From assembly GCA_029553505.1 (NCBI GenBank), contig JAKPKY010000003.1, positions 1-64,000 of the forward strand: a DNA stretch of 64,000 nucleotides, given 5' to 3'. Under the pieces are notes generated by a model that saw only the letters and a list, made by a program, of their open reading frames with translations, was not told the origin of the DNA and did not search any database. The position numbers and the translations under genes were made by a program. Positions 10,464 through 18,644 of the stretch are shown piece after piece (positions within the stretch are counted from its first letter, which is position 1; every line of letters begins with the position of its first letter). The DNA is from Planctomycetota bacterium (GTDB taxonomy: Bacteria > Planctomycetota > Phycisphaerae > SM23-33).

Positions 10464-12155
10464 ATGCTCACGTTGACCCTGTTTTCCAACTCGACACGCG
10501 AGTCGATCGTCTCCTGCCGCTCGCCGGCGGTGTATGTCGGCGGCGCGAGGCGGCGCGACCTGAAGGTCGCCTCGTGGGAAGTCCTGCCCGCGCCGCGGTT
10601 CGGCGCGGCCCGGCTGGTGCTGGTTCCCACGCGCTCGCTTGCGTCGCTGCCTCGCCCCGGCCAGCGCGTGCTGGTTCGCGCAGATGGAAACAGTGGCGAG
10701 TTCCGCGGCGTCGTGGCGCGGCAGGAGATGAGCGTTTCGGATACGGAGCAGGAACAATCTGTCGTGGTCGCGAGCGAGGTGGCGGAACTGCTCAGCCAGC
10801 CGCTCCTGGGCCTCTGGCGTTCGGGCGACGACGGCCCGGCGGCTTGCCCGCTGTCACGCTTGCGGTTCAATGCCGACGCCAACGGTCTGGCCAGCGCCGA
10901 GCGCGTCGAGGTCGCCGGCCGGACGACCCGCGTGTTCAACAGCGCCGCCAACGCGACGGCGTGGACTGTCTCCGATGCGCTGACGTACCTGTTGGCGACG
11001 GCTGCGCCGAAGGAACTCGACGTGCCCGACCCGGACGAACTCGACGCCGTTTGCGGGGCCCTCGATCTGCCCGCGATGGACCTGACCGGCGTCACGCTCG
11101 CGGCGGCGCTGGCGCGCGTGGCGGGCGTGGCGGGCGTGGAGATCCGCGCGGCGCGCGAGGGGCTGGGCTTGACGTTCTTCCGCCCGGGCCGACAGGGACG
11201 GCTGCGGCGCATCGGTCTTCAGCCGGCCGGGGAACTGCTCGACCCGTCGGCGAGCAATCTCTGGCGCGGCAGGCTGGGCTTGCAGCGCCGTCCGGCGGCG
11301 CGCGGGGTCATCGCCCTGGGGGCGGCAAGGCGATACGAAGTGACGCTGCCGCTCTCGCCCGGCTGGGACACAGCCGCCCAGACGACCCGCTGGCGCGATT
11401 TGGTCCGTAGCGAGTCGGACGACTGGCCCGCTCGCGCCCCCGTCTTCCGCAAGTGGGTGCTCAACGAGCACGGGCGATATTCGGCCGCGCCATGGAACCT
11501 GCCGCGGAACGACCTGTCGGAACTCGGCGTGGAGGGGTTCGCCCTTCCGGTTGCGCGGCGGCTGCTGCCGTGCCTGTCCGCCGACGCCACCGGGCAAAGC
11601 CTCGGCGTTCTCGTCGAGTACCGCGACGTGTCGCAGGGCGACTGGCGGCGCTGGACGAACCCGTTGTGGGTTTCGCCCGATGAATGCGCGATCTGGCTGG
11701 GGGGCGACTCGCTGCCCGCCGACTACTTCCGCGCCGCGGCGGCCGACGAACTCGAGCTGCGCGTCACCGCCTGCCTGGAGTCCGACGCGCGCCTGACGGC
11801 CGAGGTTCCCGGCTCGCCCGGCCTGCCGCCGGAGGTGATCGACCTGTCGGACCGTTTCGGCTGGGCGCGCGTGCACGAAAGCAGCGCGTTCTTCGGAAGC
11901 GCCGTCGCCGACGAGTGCGACGACGCGGAGTTGCTGGACGTCCACGCGCGCCGCCTGGCCGAGCAACTCCCGCAGGCCGTCGAGACCGAACTGACGCTCG
12001 GATGGATCGACGAGTCGTGCCACGTCGGCGATCTCGTCGAGCGCGTCGAGGGGCGCGGGCCGGAGTTTCGCTCCCGCGCCGACGCGCTGCCCTGCGTGCG
12101 GGCCGTCCGGCACGACTTCGAATCGCAGACCACCACCCTGACCGTGAGCGGATGA
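10464..12155 (+). CDS. Hypothetical phage tail/baseplate-associated protein
   Basis: Long intact ORF in the structural cassette with RBS; function by position only. Confidence 0.5.
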   Translation: MLTLTLFSNSTRESIVSCRSPAVYVGGARRRDLKVASWEVLPAPRFGAARLVLVPTRSLASLPRPGQRVLVRADGNSGEFRGVVARQEMSVSDTEQEQSVVVASEVAELLSQPLLGLWRSGDDGPAACPLSRLRFNADANGLASAERVEVAGRTTRVFNSAANATAWTVSDALTYLLATAAPKELDVPDPDELDAVCGALDLPAMDLTGVTLAAALARVAGVAGVEIRAAREGLGLTFFRPGRQGRLRRIGLQPAGELLDPSASNLWRGRLGLQRRPAARGVIALGAARRYEVTLPLSPGWDTAAQTTRWRDLVRSESDDWPARAPVFRKWVLNEHGRYSAAPWNLPRNDLSELGVEGFALPVARRLLPCLSADATGQSLGVLVEYRDVSQGDWRRWTNPLWVSPDECAIWLGGDSLPADYFRAAAADELELRVTACLESDARLTAEVPGSPGLPPEVIDLSDRFGWARVHESSAFFGSAVADECDDAELLDVHARRLAEQLPQAVETELTLGWIDESCHVGDLVERVEGRGPEFRSRADALPCVRAVRHDFESQTTTLTVSG

Positions 12156-12715
12156 CCATGACAGCCCATCGCCCCTATCGTGACGCGATTCGCCGGCTCG
12201 CCCAGGCCGGCCAGGCCGCCGGAATCCGGCTCGTGCGGATCGTCGAGCGCGAGCAGACAAACCGCTACGTCGCGCGGCCCGTCGAGTTCGACGAGCAGGG
12301 CGCGACGCAACTCGTTGGTGACCGGACGCTCGTGGTGACCAACCTCGCCGAGCCCGCCGACGCCGACGGGCAGGTGCCGCCCGACACCGACGCCGCCGCC
12401 CTCGACGTCGAAGGCCGGTGGGTGGTCTTCCTCCGCTGCCCGGCGGCTGCCGTGTTTGCCGCGAGAGTCGTCGCGCCCGTCAGCGGCGCGGCCTACCACG
12501 TGCTCGAACAGGAGCCTACCGGCGAGGGAACCTTCGCCGACAAGTCCGGCGCCGCCGAGATCACCGCCTGCAACCTCGCGGAACTTTCGCTCGGGCCCGG
12601 TGGCGCAGTCGACGAGGGCGAGATCGTCCTGGTGACCGCGCAGGCCGACACCGGCCAGCCGTCGACGATCCGCTACTTCTTCGACCACCCCGCCTACGCC
12701 AAGTATCTGGATTGA
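12152..12715 (+). CDS. Hypothetical phage protein
   Basis: ATGA overlap with upstream gene; MTMTAHRPYRDAIRRLAQAGQAAGIRLVRIVEREQTNRYVARPVEFDEQ... Confidence 0.5.
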   Translation: MTMTAHRPYRDAIRRLAQAGQAAGIRLVRIVEREQTNRYVARPVEFDEQGATQLVGDRTLVVTNLAEPADADGQVPPDTDAAALDVEGRWVVFLRCPAAAVFAARVVAPVSGAAYHVLEQEPTGEGTFADKSGAAEITACNLAELSLGPGGAVDEGEIVLVTAQADTGQPSTIRYFFDHPAYAKYLD

Positions 12716-12745
12716 AGAGTGGAGAGTGCAGAGTGGCGAGTGAGG
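12716..12745 (+). repeat. Low-complexity 'GAGTGGAGAGTGCAGAGTGG' repeat
   Basis: AGAGTGGAGAGTGCAGAGTGGCGAGTGAGG; reverse complement of the 21568-21605 type. Confidence 0.75.
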
Positions 12746-12876
12746 AATCCCGGCGCACTAACAGAGCCCCGACCGTGAGGGAGGGGTCACCGACAGCCGC
12801 AAGTGGAAAGGCCGAAGGCCAGAGGCCTAAGCGGAAAACGGCGAACGGAAAGAGCCGCCGGAGGAGAGAGTGAACG

Positions 12877-13917
12877 ATGCCTTACCTCGCAACATGGACC
12901 AACGGCGACGCGCAGGGGCGGGTGGCCCCGGCTGTACACCGCATCCGCCTGTCCGACGCCCAGGAACTCGCCGAGGCGATCAACCGCCGCCGCCTGCTGA
13001 CGTACCAAGCCGCGCAGGACTTCTCGTCGCACGTGGCGACGGGCAAGCGGCTGCGCGAGCCGACCTTCGACAGCGCCGCCGCCCCGCCGCTGGACAATTT
13101 CCGCGCCGCGCTGGCCGAGAAGATCCTCTCCGCGCCGCTCGGAACGCTCGGCGGCGACCCCGCCACGCCCACGGCGATGGACTGGCTCTGGCCGCTCGCC
13201 GACGGTGACGAGAACAAACTCATCATCGCCAGCCAGGCGGGCGCGGGCGAGGTGTCGCTGTTCGACAAGCTCAACGCCACGGCCGGCTGGACCGACGCCG
13301 ACCTGCTGGCGGCGGCATCGCCCGTCCGCGCTGCGCACTGCAACGAGCTGCGGCAGGCGGTCGAGTGGCTCCGTCGCGGGCGATGGGTGCTGCCGGTCTA
13401 CCTGGCGACGGGGCTGTTCTCCCCCCTGCCCGACACGCCGTGGATCGGCGAGCTGATCGCCAACAACGGCACGCAGGAGCTTCGCACGCTGGGGATGGCG
13501 ATTCTCCGCACGACCGACGACCCGCCGCGCGGCCTGGCCGGCGCGACGGCGCGGGAGTCTTGCTCGCTGGCGGTCACGGCCGACGCCGACTGCCAGGTGG
13601 AGGTCTACCGCTGCAAGCGGACGGTGGACTTCGTGACCGACCGCCCGACGTGGAACGAGTACGACCCGAGCGCCTCGGCCGCGTGGGCCGGCCCCGGCGG
13701 CGCGGGCGCCGACGACGCCGCGTGGATCGGCTCGGTCTCGCTGACGGCCGGCGTGCCCGGCTGCCTGACCGGCGCGGCGCTGGCCGAAGCAGTGCAGGCC
13801 ATGATCGACGGCGCGGAGCAGAACTTCCTCCTCCGCCGCGCCGACACCGGATACGAGACCATCGCCGTGGCGGCAGAACTGACCGTCGAATTCGACCTCG
13901 ACAGCCCGCCGAACTGA
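12877..13917 (+). CDS. Hypothetical phage-associated protein
   Basis: MPYLATWTNGDAQGRVAPAVHRIRLSDAQELAEAINRRR...; GGAGAGAG upstream. Confidence 0.5.
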   Translation: MPYLATWTNGDAQGRVAPAVHRIRLSDAQELAEAINRRRLLTYQAAQDFSSHVATGKRLREPTFDSAAAPPLDNFRAALAEKILSAPLGTLGGDPATPTAMDWLWPLADGDENKLIIASQAGAGEVSLFDKLNATAGWTDADLLAAASPVRAAHCNELRQAVEWLRRGRWVLPVYLATGLFSPLPDTPWIGELIANNGTQELRTLGMAILRTTDDPPRGLAGATARESCSLAVTADADCQVEVYRCKRTVDFVTDRPTWNEYDPSASAAWAGPGGAGADDAAWIGSVSLTAGVPGCLTGAALAEAVQAMIDGAEQNFLLRRADTGYETIAVAAELTVEFDLDSPPN

Positions 13918-13951
13918 AGAAGGCAATAGCAAGGAAGGACAGGGAGATTCG

Positions 13952-14230
13952 ATGAACGTGTTGAGCGTGATGTTCGACCTGGCGACGTTCGGCGCGGCCG
14001 GGCTGATGGGCGCGATGTGGCTGTGGGAGCGAAAGCTCAGCCGGCATCGCGAGGAGCAGCTCAGCGAAGCGCACGGGCGGATTCGCCGCGACGAGGAGCG
14101 GTTGGCGAGCCTGACGCGTGTGGTGGAGCACAACACGGCCGCTATCACGCGGTTCGCCGAGATCCAGCGGGAAACCTGCGACGTCCTCAAGCGACTCGTC
14201 GAGGAGATGCACCATGTCCGGACGCGGTAG
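13952..14230 (+). CDS. Small membrane-anchored coiled-coil protein (lysis/holin-accessory-like)
   Basis: N-terminal TM segment then charged helix; 92 aa; late position in cassette. Confidence 0.5.
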   Translation: MNVLSVMFDLATFGAAGLMGAMWLWERKLSRHREEQLSEAHGRIRRDEERLASLTRVVEHNTAAITRFAEIQRETCDVLKRLVEEMHHVRTR

Positions 14231-14354
14231 GCTCCGTCGGAAGGCTCGGCGTCCGATGCGTGAAGGGTGGCACTGCTTGCTTGCAAGCAGTGTTCTCGCG
14301 GCTGCACGGCTTGACGAGCAAGCCGTGGCACACGCCATGCGAATTGACAGGCAG
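14231..14354 (+). repeat. ~125-bp double-hairpin palindromic element, copy A1
   Basis: GGGTGGCACTGCTTGCTTGCAAGCAGTGTTCTCGCGGCTGCACGGCTTGACGAGCAAGCCGTGGCA core; matches A2 and A3; begins directly after stop TAG 14228-14230. Confidence 0.9.
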
Positions 14355-14377
14355 AGCGAAACGGAAAGGAAATTGCC

Positions 14378-14650
14378 ATGCGAACGATCCTGATTCTCGG
14401 CGTCCTGTGCGCCGTCTGCGGCGGGCTGCTGCCCGGCTGCGGAAACGTGACCCTGCGCGGCGAGGCCCTGACGGCCGCCGAAACCAGCGCGATGGACGCT
14501 TACCAGGCAGTCCAGCGCGCAGGCGCGACGACAACCACCCAGCCGACGTGGGAACAGTCCTACCTGGTGGAAAACTTCAGGCAATGGCGCTACTTCGTCC
14601 GCGCGGCTCGCAAAGACCTTACGTGGGGACCGAAGCTCGCCGGCGAATAG
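14378..14650 (+). CDS. Small lipoprotein (possible o-spanin-like)
   Basis: Signal peptide and lipobox MRTILILGVLCAVCGGLLPGCGN; RBS GGAAAGGAA. Confidence 0.5.
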   Translation: MRTILILGVLCAVCGGLLPGCGNVTLRGEALTAAETSAMDAYQAVQRAGATTTTQPTWEQSYLVENFRQWRYFVRAARKDLTWGPKLAGE

Positions 14651-14757
14651 CCAGCGAGCTAGAGCAGGCGAGCAGTTGAGCAGTGGAACAGTAGAAAAAC
14701 GCTCCGCGAGCCTGCGGTCTCCTGCTCACCTGTTCTCCTGCTCAGGAATGTTGCCGA
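14651..14757 (+). repeat. Low-complexity 'GAGCAGG/CCTGCTC' block
   Basis: GAGCAGGCGAGCAGTTGAGCAGTGGAACAGTAG ... CTCCTGCTCACCTGTTCTCCTGCTCAGG. Confidence 0.75.
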
Positions 14758-14857
14758 CCCGTTGCGCCGGGAGCGCCGAAAGGGGCGAAAGAAGGTCGCA
14801 CGCGAAGCTTCACCTCTAACCTTTCCCCTCTACCCTCGCGCCGGAAAGGATTCGACG

Positions 14858-15205
14858 ATGACTGACCTGACCGAATGTATCGAAAAACTGTTGGAGCGCG
14901 TTCCCGACTCGCAGCGCCAGGTCGCGTCGGAGTTGCTGGCGCAGTACGGCCCGCGGTTGTTCGAGCTGGCCCAGGAGGACGCGTGGCAGTGGCTTCGCCG
15001 TCTGCTGGCAGGCGACCTGGACGTGGTGACCGAGCTGGACTCCAAGCTGTCGGATGACCAGTTCGTCGCCAAGGTCAAGACCAACACGGCCCGCTGGGAA
15101 AATGTGGCCGGCTACAACCAGGTCCGCGACGAACTGCGGAATGAAATTCTGCTGCGGCTGGCGCCGGTCGTGCTGAACCTGCTGGCCGGTTTGGTGGGGC
15201 TTTAA
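14858..15205 (+). CDS. Hypothetical protein
   Basis: MTDLTECIEKLLERVPDSQRQVASELLAQYG...; start at 14858 after CCGGAAAGGA. Confidence 0.5.
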   Translation: MTDLTECIEKLLERVPDSQRQVASELLAQYGPRLFELAQEDAWQWLRRLLAGDLDVVTELDSKLSDDQFVAKVKTNTARWENVAGYNQVRDELRNEILLRLAPVVLNLLAGLVGL

Positions 15206-15290
15206 CCCGGCTTCGCCTTCGGCTACGCCGTGGCAAGCCGGGTTATCACGGCGTAGTCCCGACGGGACGAAGCCGGATGGCAACGAAAGG
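15206..15290 (+). repeat. Palindromic intergenic repeat after stop codon
   Basis: TAACCCGGCTTCGCCTTCGGCTACGCCGTGGCAAGCCGGGTTATCACGGCGTAG, inverted repeats. Confidence 0.65.
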
Positions 15291-15299
15291 AGTCGGGAG

Positions 15300-15497
15300 A
15301 TGAATCGCGTTCGAAACTGGATTCGAGGGAAGAAGACCTACCTCACGGCCGCACTTGGCCTGCTGGGCGCTGTGGTCGCCTGGGCCGACGGGCAGATCGA
15401 CACGCTGGCGCTGCTGGCGGCCGTCTGGGCCGCGGCGCAGGCCTGTTTCATCCGCGCGGGAATCGGCAATGAGGTCCAGAAGGCGCAGGGACAATGA
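15300..15497 (+). CDS. Holin-like small membrane protein
   Basis: MNRVRNWIRGKKTYLTAALGLLGAVVAWADGQIDTLALLAAVWAAAQACFIRAGI; size and TM content resemble small phage membrane proteins. Confidence 0.6.
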   Translation: MNRVRNWIRGKKTYLTAALGLLGAVVAWADGQIDTLALLAAVWAAAQACFIRAGIGNEVQKAQGQ

Positions 15498-15512
15498 CTG
15501 CATCGCAGGCAT

Positions 15513-15761
15513 TCAATCCACTGCATTGTGATATGCCTGTTCGAGCATCCTGGCTGGCGTGAATACCAGGTCAATTACCTGCGCCTCGGCCCCGTCAGAC
15601 CCGACGGAAACTAAGTGCCCGGTTTTACCCTTTTCCGGGTCCCACTCGTTTACTGGGCTGAAATGAGTGATGACGTGTGTCGCGCGGAGACAGACGTAAG
15701 TGCCCGCGTAAACGGTGATGACGAGGAAGAATGCGATGCCGATGCGCCAGATTTTCTTCAT
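15513..15761 (-). CDS. Hypothetical membrane protein
   Basis: MKKIWRIGIAFFLVITVYAGTYVCLRATHVITHF...; lower GC than neighbours. Confidence 0.5.
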   Translation of the reverse strand: MKKIWRIGIAFFLVITVYAGTYVCLRATHVITHFSPVNEWDPEKGKTGHLVSVGSDGAEAQVIDLVFTPARMLEQAYHNAVD

Positions 15762-15849
15762 GGTCCACCCCGCGAAAACGCCATAGGAACGAATGTCGCC
15801 GTAACACGAAGGATTGTAGGGGCTTCGCGGAGACGAAACAAGATGCCCG

Positions 15850-15926
15850 CAAGTTCACGTAGGGTGGGCAACTTCGTTGCCCACGGAAACAATCGGCACA
15901 ATCCCGTGGGCAGCAAGTTGCTCGCT
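15850..15926 (+). repeat. GTGGGCAAC-TTC-GTTGCCCAC hairpin pair
   Basis: GGGTGGGCAACTTCGTTGCCCACGG and CCGTGGGCAGCAAGTTGCTC in tandem. Confidence 0.7.
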
Positions 15927-15939
15927 CTATCGCTATACC

Positions 15940-16287
15940 CTAGAGGATGAGCATCAGGCATGCGCCGGCGAGAATCGCGCCGACGCCGATGGCGATCACG
16001 TTGCGCCTCAAAAACATGCCGCCGGGACGGGCCATAGCGCTCAGCAGGACAGTCGCCACGCCGAACACGAGGATCAATGTCCCGAGGGTCGCGAATACGC
16101 CCGAACTCCCGCTGAGCGCCATCAGGACAATGCACAGGGCCAGCAGGATCGCGGGGCCGGCAAGCAGGTCGCCCTTGCGGCCGCGACGGATGCCCCGTCC
16201 CCAGAAGAAGATCGCCGCCCCAAGGACAACCGCCAGCATTACGAAGGCGGCCGTTTCCAGATATTGGTTCCCCACGTCGAAGCCCAT
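15940..16287 (-). CDS. Hypothetical multi-TM membrane protein
   Basis: MGFDVGNQYLETAAFVMLAVVLGAAIFFWGRGIRRGRKGDLLAGPAILLALCIVLMAL... Confidence 0.55.
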   Translation of the reverse strand: MGFDVGNQYLETAAFVMLAVVLGAAIFFWGRGIRRGRKGDLLAGPAILLALCIVLMALSGSSGVFATLGTLILVFGVATVLLSAMARPGGMFLRRNVIAIGVGAILAGACLMLIL

Positions 16288-16342
16288 GCCATGAGGATAC
16301 CCGCGAACGCCGGTCAGCGCCAAGGCCGGACCGCCCGGCGCG

Positions 16343-16690
16343 TTATCGCCGAAGGGTCTGTCGCTTGTGGGCGGCCATGTCGTCGGCGTGGCTTTGCAGG
16401 CCGAGTTGCCGCACCTGGCGGATGCAGGCGGCGCGGTCGGAGCGGAAGACCAGCGCGAACAGCCTGGCCACCCAGTTATTGAACTTGCCGCACTCCCGCG
16501 GATCGGCGAACTGCCGGCAATCGGCGCAGGTGGCGAAGGAATTCTCGACGCAGCAGGCCCGCACCTTGCACCAGCTAGCGCGGGAGTTTTCGTGGCAGCC
16601 GGGGCAGCGGCCTCGCAGGTAGGCACGGCACGCGCCGCAGTACAGGCCGCAATAGGCGACCAGGTTCGGATCGGAGATGATCGGCTTCAT
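16343..16690 (-). CDS. DUF3795-type cysteine-rich protein
   Basis: MKPIISDPNLVAYCGLYCGACRAYLRGRCPGCHENSRASWCKVRACCVENSFATCADCRQF: CGLxCGxC start and spaced Cys. Confidence 0.75.
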   Translation of the reverse strand: MKPIISDPNLVAYCGLYCGACRAYLRGRCPGCHENSRASWCKVRACCVENSFATCADCRQFADPRECGKFNNWVARLFALVFRSDRAACIRQVRQLGLQSHADDMAAHKRQTLRR

Positions 16691-16721
16691 GCGCGCCTCC
16701 CGCCGCAAAGAGGCCCTAGCG

Positions 16722-17090
16722 CTACTGGGTGAGGTTGAACTCGGCGATGTCGGGCCCGGCGGCCTGCTTGGCCTCGGCGAGGCCCCTGCGGGCGGCCTCG
16801 TTGCTCGGTTGGACGTCCAGGCACGACTGGTAGTAGTACATCGCCTTGGCGTACTCGCCCTGCGAATAGCAGATTCTCCCGAGGTAGAACAGCGAGTCGG
16901 CGTCGGCGGGTTCGGTCCAGAGCACCTGGCGGAACAGGTCGCGGGCCTCTTCGAGTTTTCCGACCTGGTATTCGCTGATGGCCTTGGTGCGCAGCTGTTC
17001 GGGCGTGGGCCCGCCGCACCCGCTGACGGTCAGCAGCGTCGCGCCGGCCAGGAGTATCGTCGCCAGTCCACACAAGGTCACGCGCTTCAT
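16722..17090 (-). CDS. TPR-repeat lipoprotein
   Basis: MKRVTLCGLATILLAGATLLTVSGCGG lipobox; LEEARDLFRQVLWTEPADADSLFYLGRICYSQGEYAKAMYYYQSCLDVQPSN TPRs. Confidence 0.75.
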   Translation of the reverse strand: MKRVTLCGLATILLAGATLLTVSGCGGPTPEQLRTKAISEYQVGKLEEARDLFRQVLWTEPADADSLFYLGRICYSQGEYAKAMYYYQSCLDVQPSNEAARRGLAEAKQAAGPDIAEFNLTQ

Positions 17091-17161
17091 GTCGCTTCTC
17101 CTCATGCAGCCCCCAAGGGCTTGCCATTCCATGCGCCCTGGATTGTGCTAATATCATAACG

Positions 17162-17527
17162 ATGTCGAGAGCGTTTGTCATCCAAATCCATACCGGGCAC
17201 GGTCCGACGCATTTCGACCTGATGGTGGACCGGGGCGAGGCGCTGGAGACCTGGCAGGTACGGGAAGACCCTGCCGGGCTGGCGGCTGGGCAGGCGGCGA
17301 CCGCCCGGAAGCTGCCCGACCACCGGCGGGCGTACCTGACGTACGAAGGCCCGGTCAGCCGGGGGCGCGGCAGCGTGCGCATCGCCGACGGCGGACAGTG
17401 CGAGATACTGGAACGGACCGACGCCCTGCTGCGGGCGCGGTTCGCGGGACGGCGGATGGCGGGCGTCTTCGAGCTGGTGCGGCCGGCCGGCGGCGACGAC
17501 TGGCAATTGCGGCGAATTGGCGAGTAG
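17162..17527 (+). CDS. Stand-alone LigD N-terminal (3'-phosphoesterase)-like domain protein
   Basis: FVIQIHTGHGPTHFDLMVDRGEALETWQVREDP...YLTYEGPVSRGRGSVRIADGG...LRARFAGRRMAGVFELVR matches the fold pattern of LigD_N (PF13298). Confidence 0.6.
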   Translation: MSRAFVIQIHTGHGPTHFDLMVDRGEALETWQVREDPAGLAAGQAATARKLPDHRRAYLTYEGPVSRGRGSVRIADGGQCEILERTDALLRARFAGRRMAGVFELVRPAGGDDWQLRRIGE

Positions 17528-17657
17528 GTTCTGTCGGAAAACTCCCTGCCCGATGCACCCCCAAGGGTGGCACTGCTTGCTTGCAAGCAGTGTTCCTGCG
17601 GCTGCACGGCTTGACAAGCAAGCCGTGGCACCTCCGATTGGGAGTTTTCAGGCAGGG
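17528..17657 (+). repeat. Double-hairpin palindromic element, copy A2
   Basis: CTGTCGGAAAACTCCCTGCC ... GGGAGTTTTCAGGCAGGG ends around the same core; begins directly after stop TAG 17525-17527. Confidence 0.92.
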
Positions 17658-17673
17658 CTTGACCGCGGCGCGG

Positions 17674-18453
17674 TCAGGGTTCCTGGCTGGCCCGGGCGAC
17701 CGGCTCGACATGCAGCGTCAGGCCTTCGGGGCGGACTTCCACGCAGGCGATCCGCACTTTCTTTCGACCGATGGGCAGCTTCAACTCGTTGGGAATCGGC
17801 CCGGAGTCGATCCCCGCCAGGACGGTCGAGACCAGCCGCCCCACGTCCTCGGGTCGCAGACCGCCCAGGCCCGACGCGCCCTGCTCCTGCCCGGCGGCGT
17901 GGGCCGCAGCGGCCGTCAGCTTCTCCCGCAACGCCTCGATCTGCGTGTTGACCAGCTCGCGCGGCACCTCGAGCCGTCCGACGCGTACGGCCGCCAGGCG
18001 CACCCGCAGCGCGCCGTCGGCGTCCTGACGGATGGCCAGGTCGGCCGAGAGCACCTTGTTGTACTCGGTCTGCCGGGCCAGCAGGCAGATGACCCCGTCG
18101 CCCAGCGCGACGGCAGGGTCTGCCAGCGCCGCGCGGGCCAGCAGGCGGCGGGCCTCGCCGCTGTTGGGCCCGTGGCGGACGTCGGAGATCTCGTCGAGCG
18201 AGGCGAGGTACTCGTTGATCTGCCGCTCGGTGACGGTCCAGGTGAACGCCTGGGGCAACTGGGCGAGGTTGCTGAACTCCAGCAGGCGGTTGGCGAACTC
18301 TCCGGCGGCCTGTCGGCGCTGGGGCAGCGAGAGCTGCGCGGGGCGGTAATTTTCGGGCACGCGTCCGGCCTGGACGTACAACCAGCCGGCCGCGACGACA
18401 ATCGCCGCCGCCAGCGACAGGAGCGTCCACTTGACGATGCCGCCGATTCGCAT
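17674..18453 (-). CDS. Hypothetical single-TM protein
   Basis: MRIGGIVKWTLLSLAAAIVVAAGWLYVQAGRVPENYRPAQLSL... Confidence 0.6.
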   Translation of the reverse strand: MRIGGIVKWTLLSLAAAIVVAAGWLYVQAGRVPENYRPAQLSLPQRRQAAGEFANRLLEFSNLAQLPQAFTWTVTERQINEYLASLDEISDVRHGPNSGEARRLLARAALADPAVALGDGVICLLARQTEYNKVLSADLAIRQDADGALRVRLAAVRVGRLEVPRELVNTQIEALREKLTAAAAHAAGQEQGASGLGGLRPEDVGRLVSTVLAGIDSGPIPNELKLPIGRKKVRIACVEVRPEGLTLHVEPVARASQEP

Positions 18454-18644
18454 GGTCTGTCCGTGGGCCCGGCGCGGGCCGCCGCGAAGTTTGCCGCAAC
18501 GGCAGGCCGATTACAAGGCCTGTTCGGCGCGGGACCGAACTTTCGCCGAAGCGGCGATTGCTTTCGGTCGCGGCGGTGGTATCATGATTGCCCGTTGTCC
18601 CGGGGCGGATTCGCCGCGCCGGGAGCCGATGGACTTGACCAGAG

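Noticed and set aside
14265-14330. Hairpin core as a tRNA
   Set aside because: No anticodon arm, T-loop or acceptor pattern; simple stacked hairpins.
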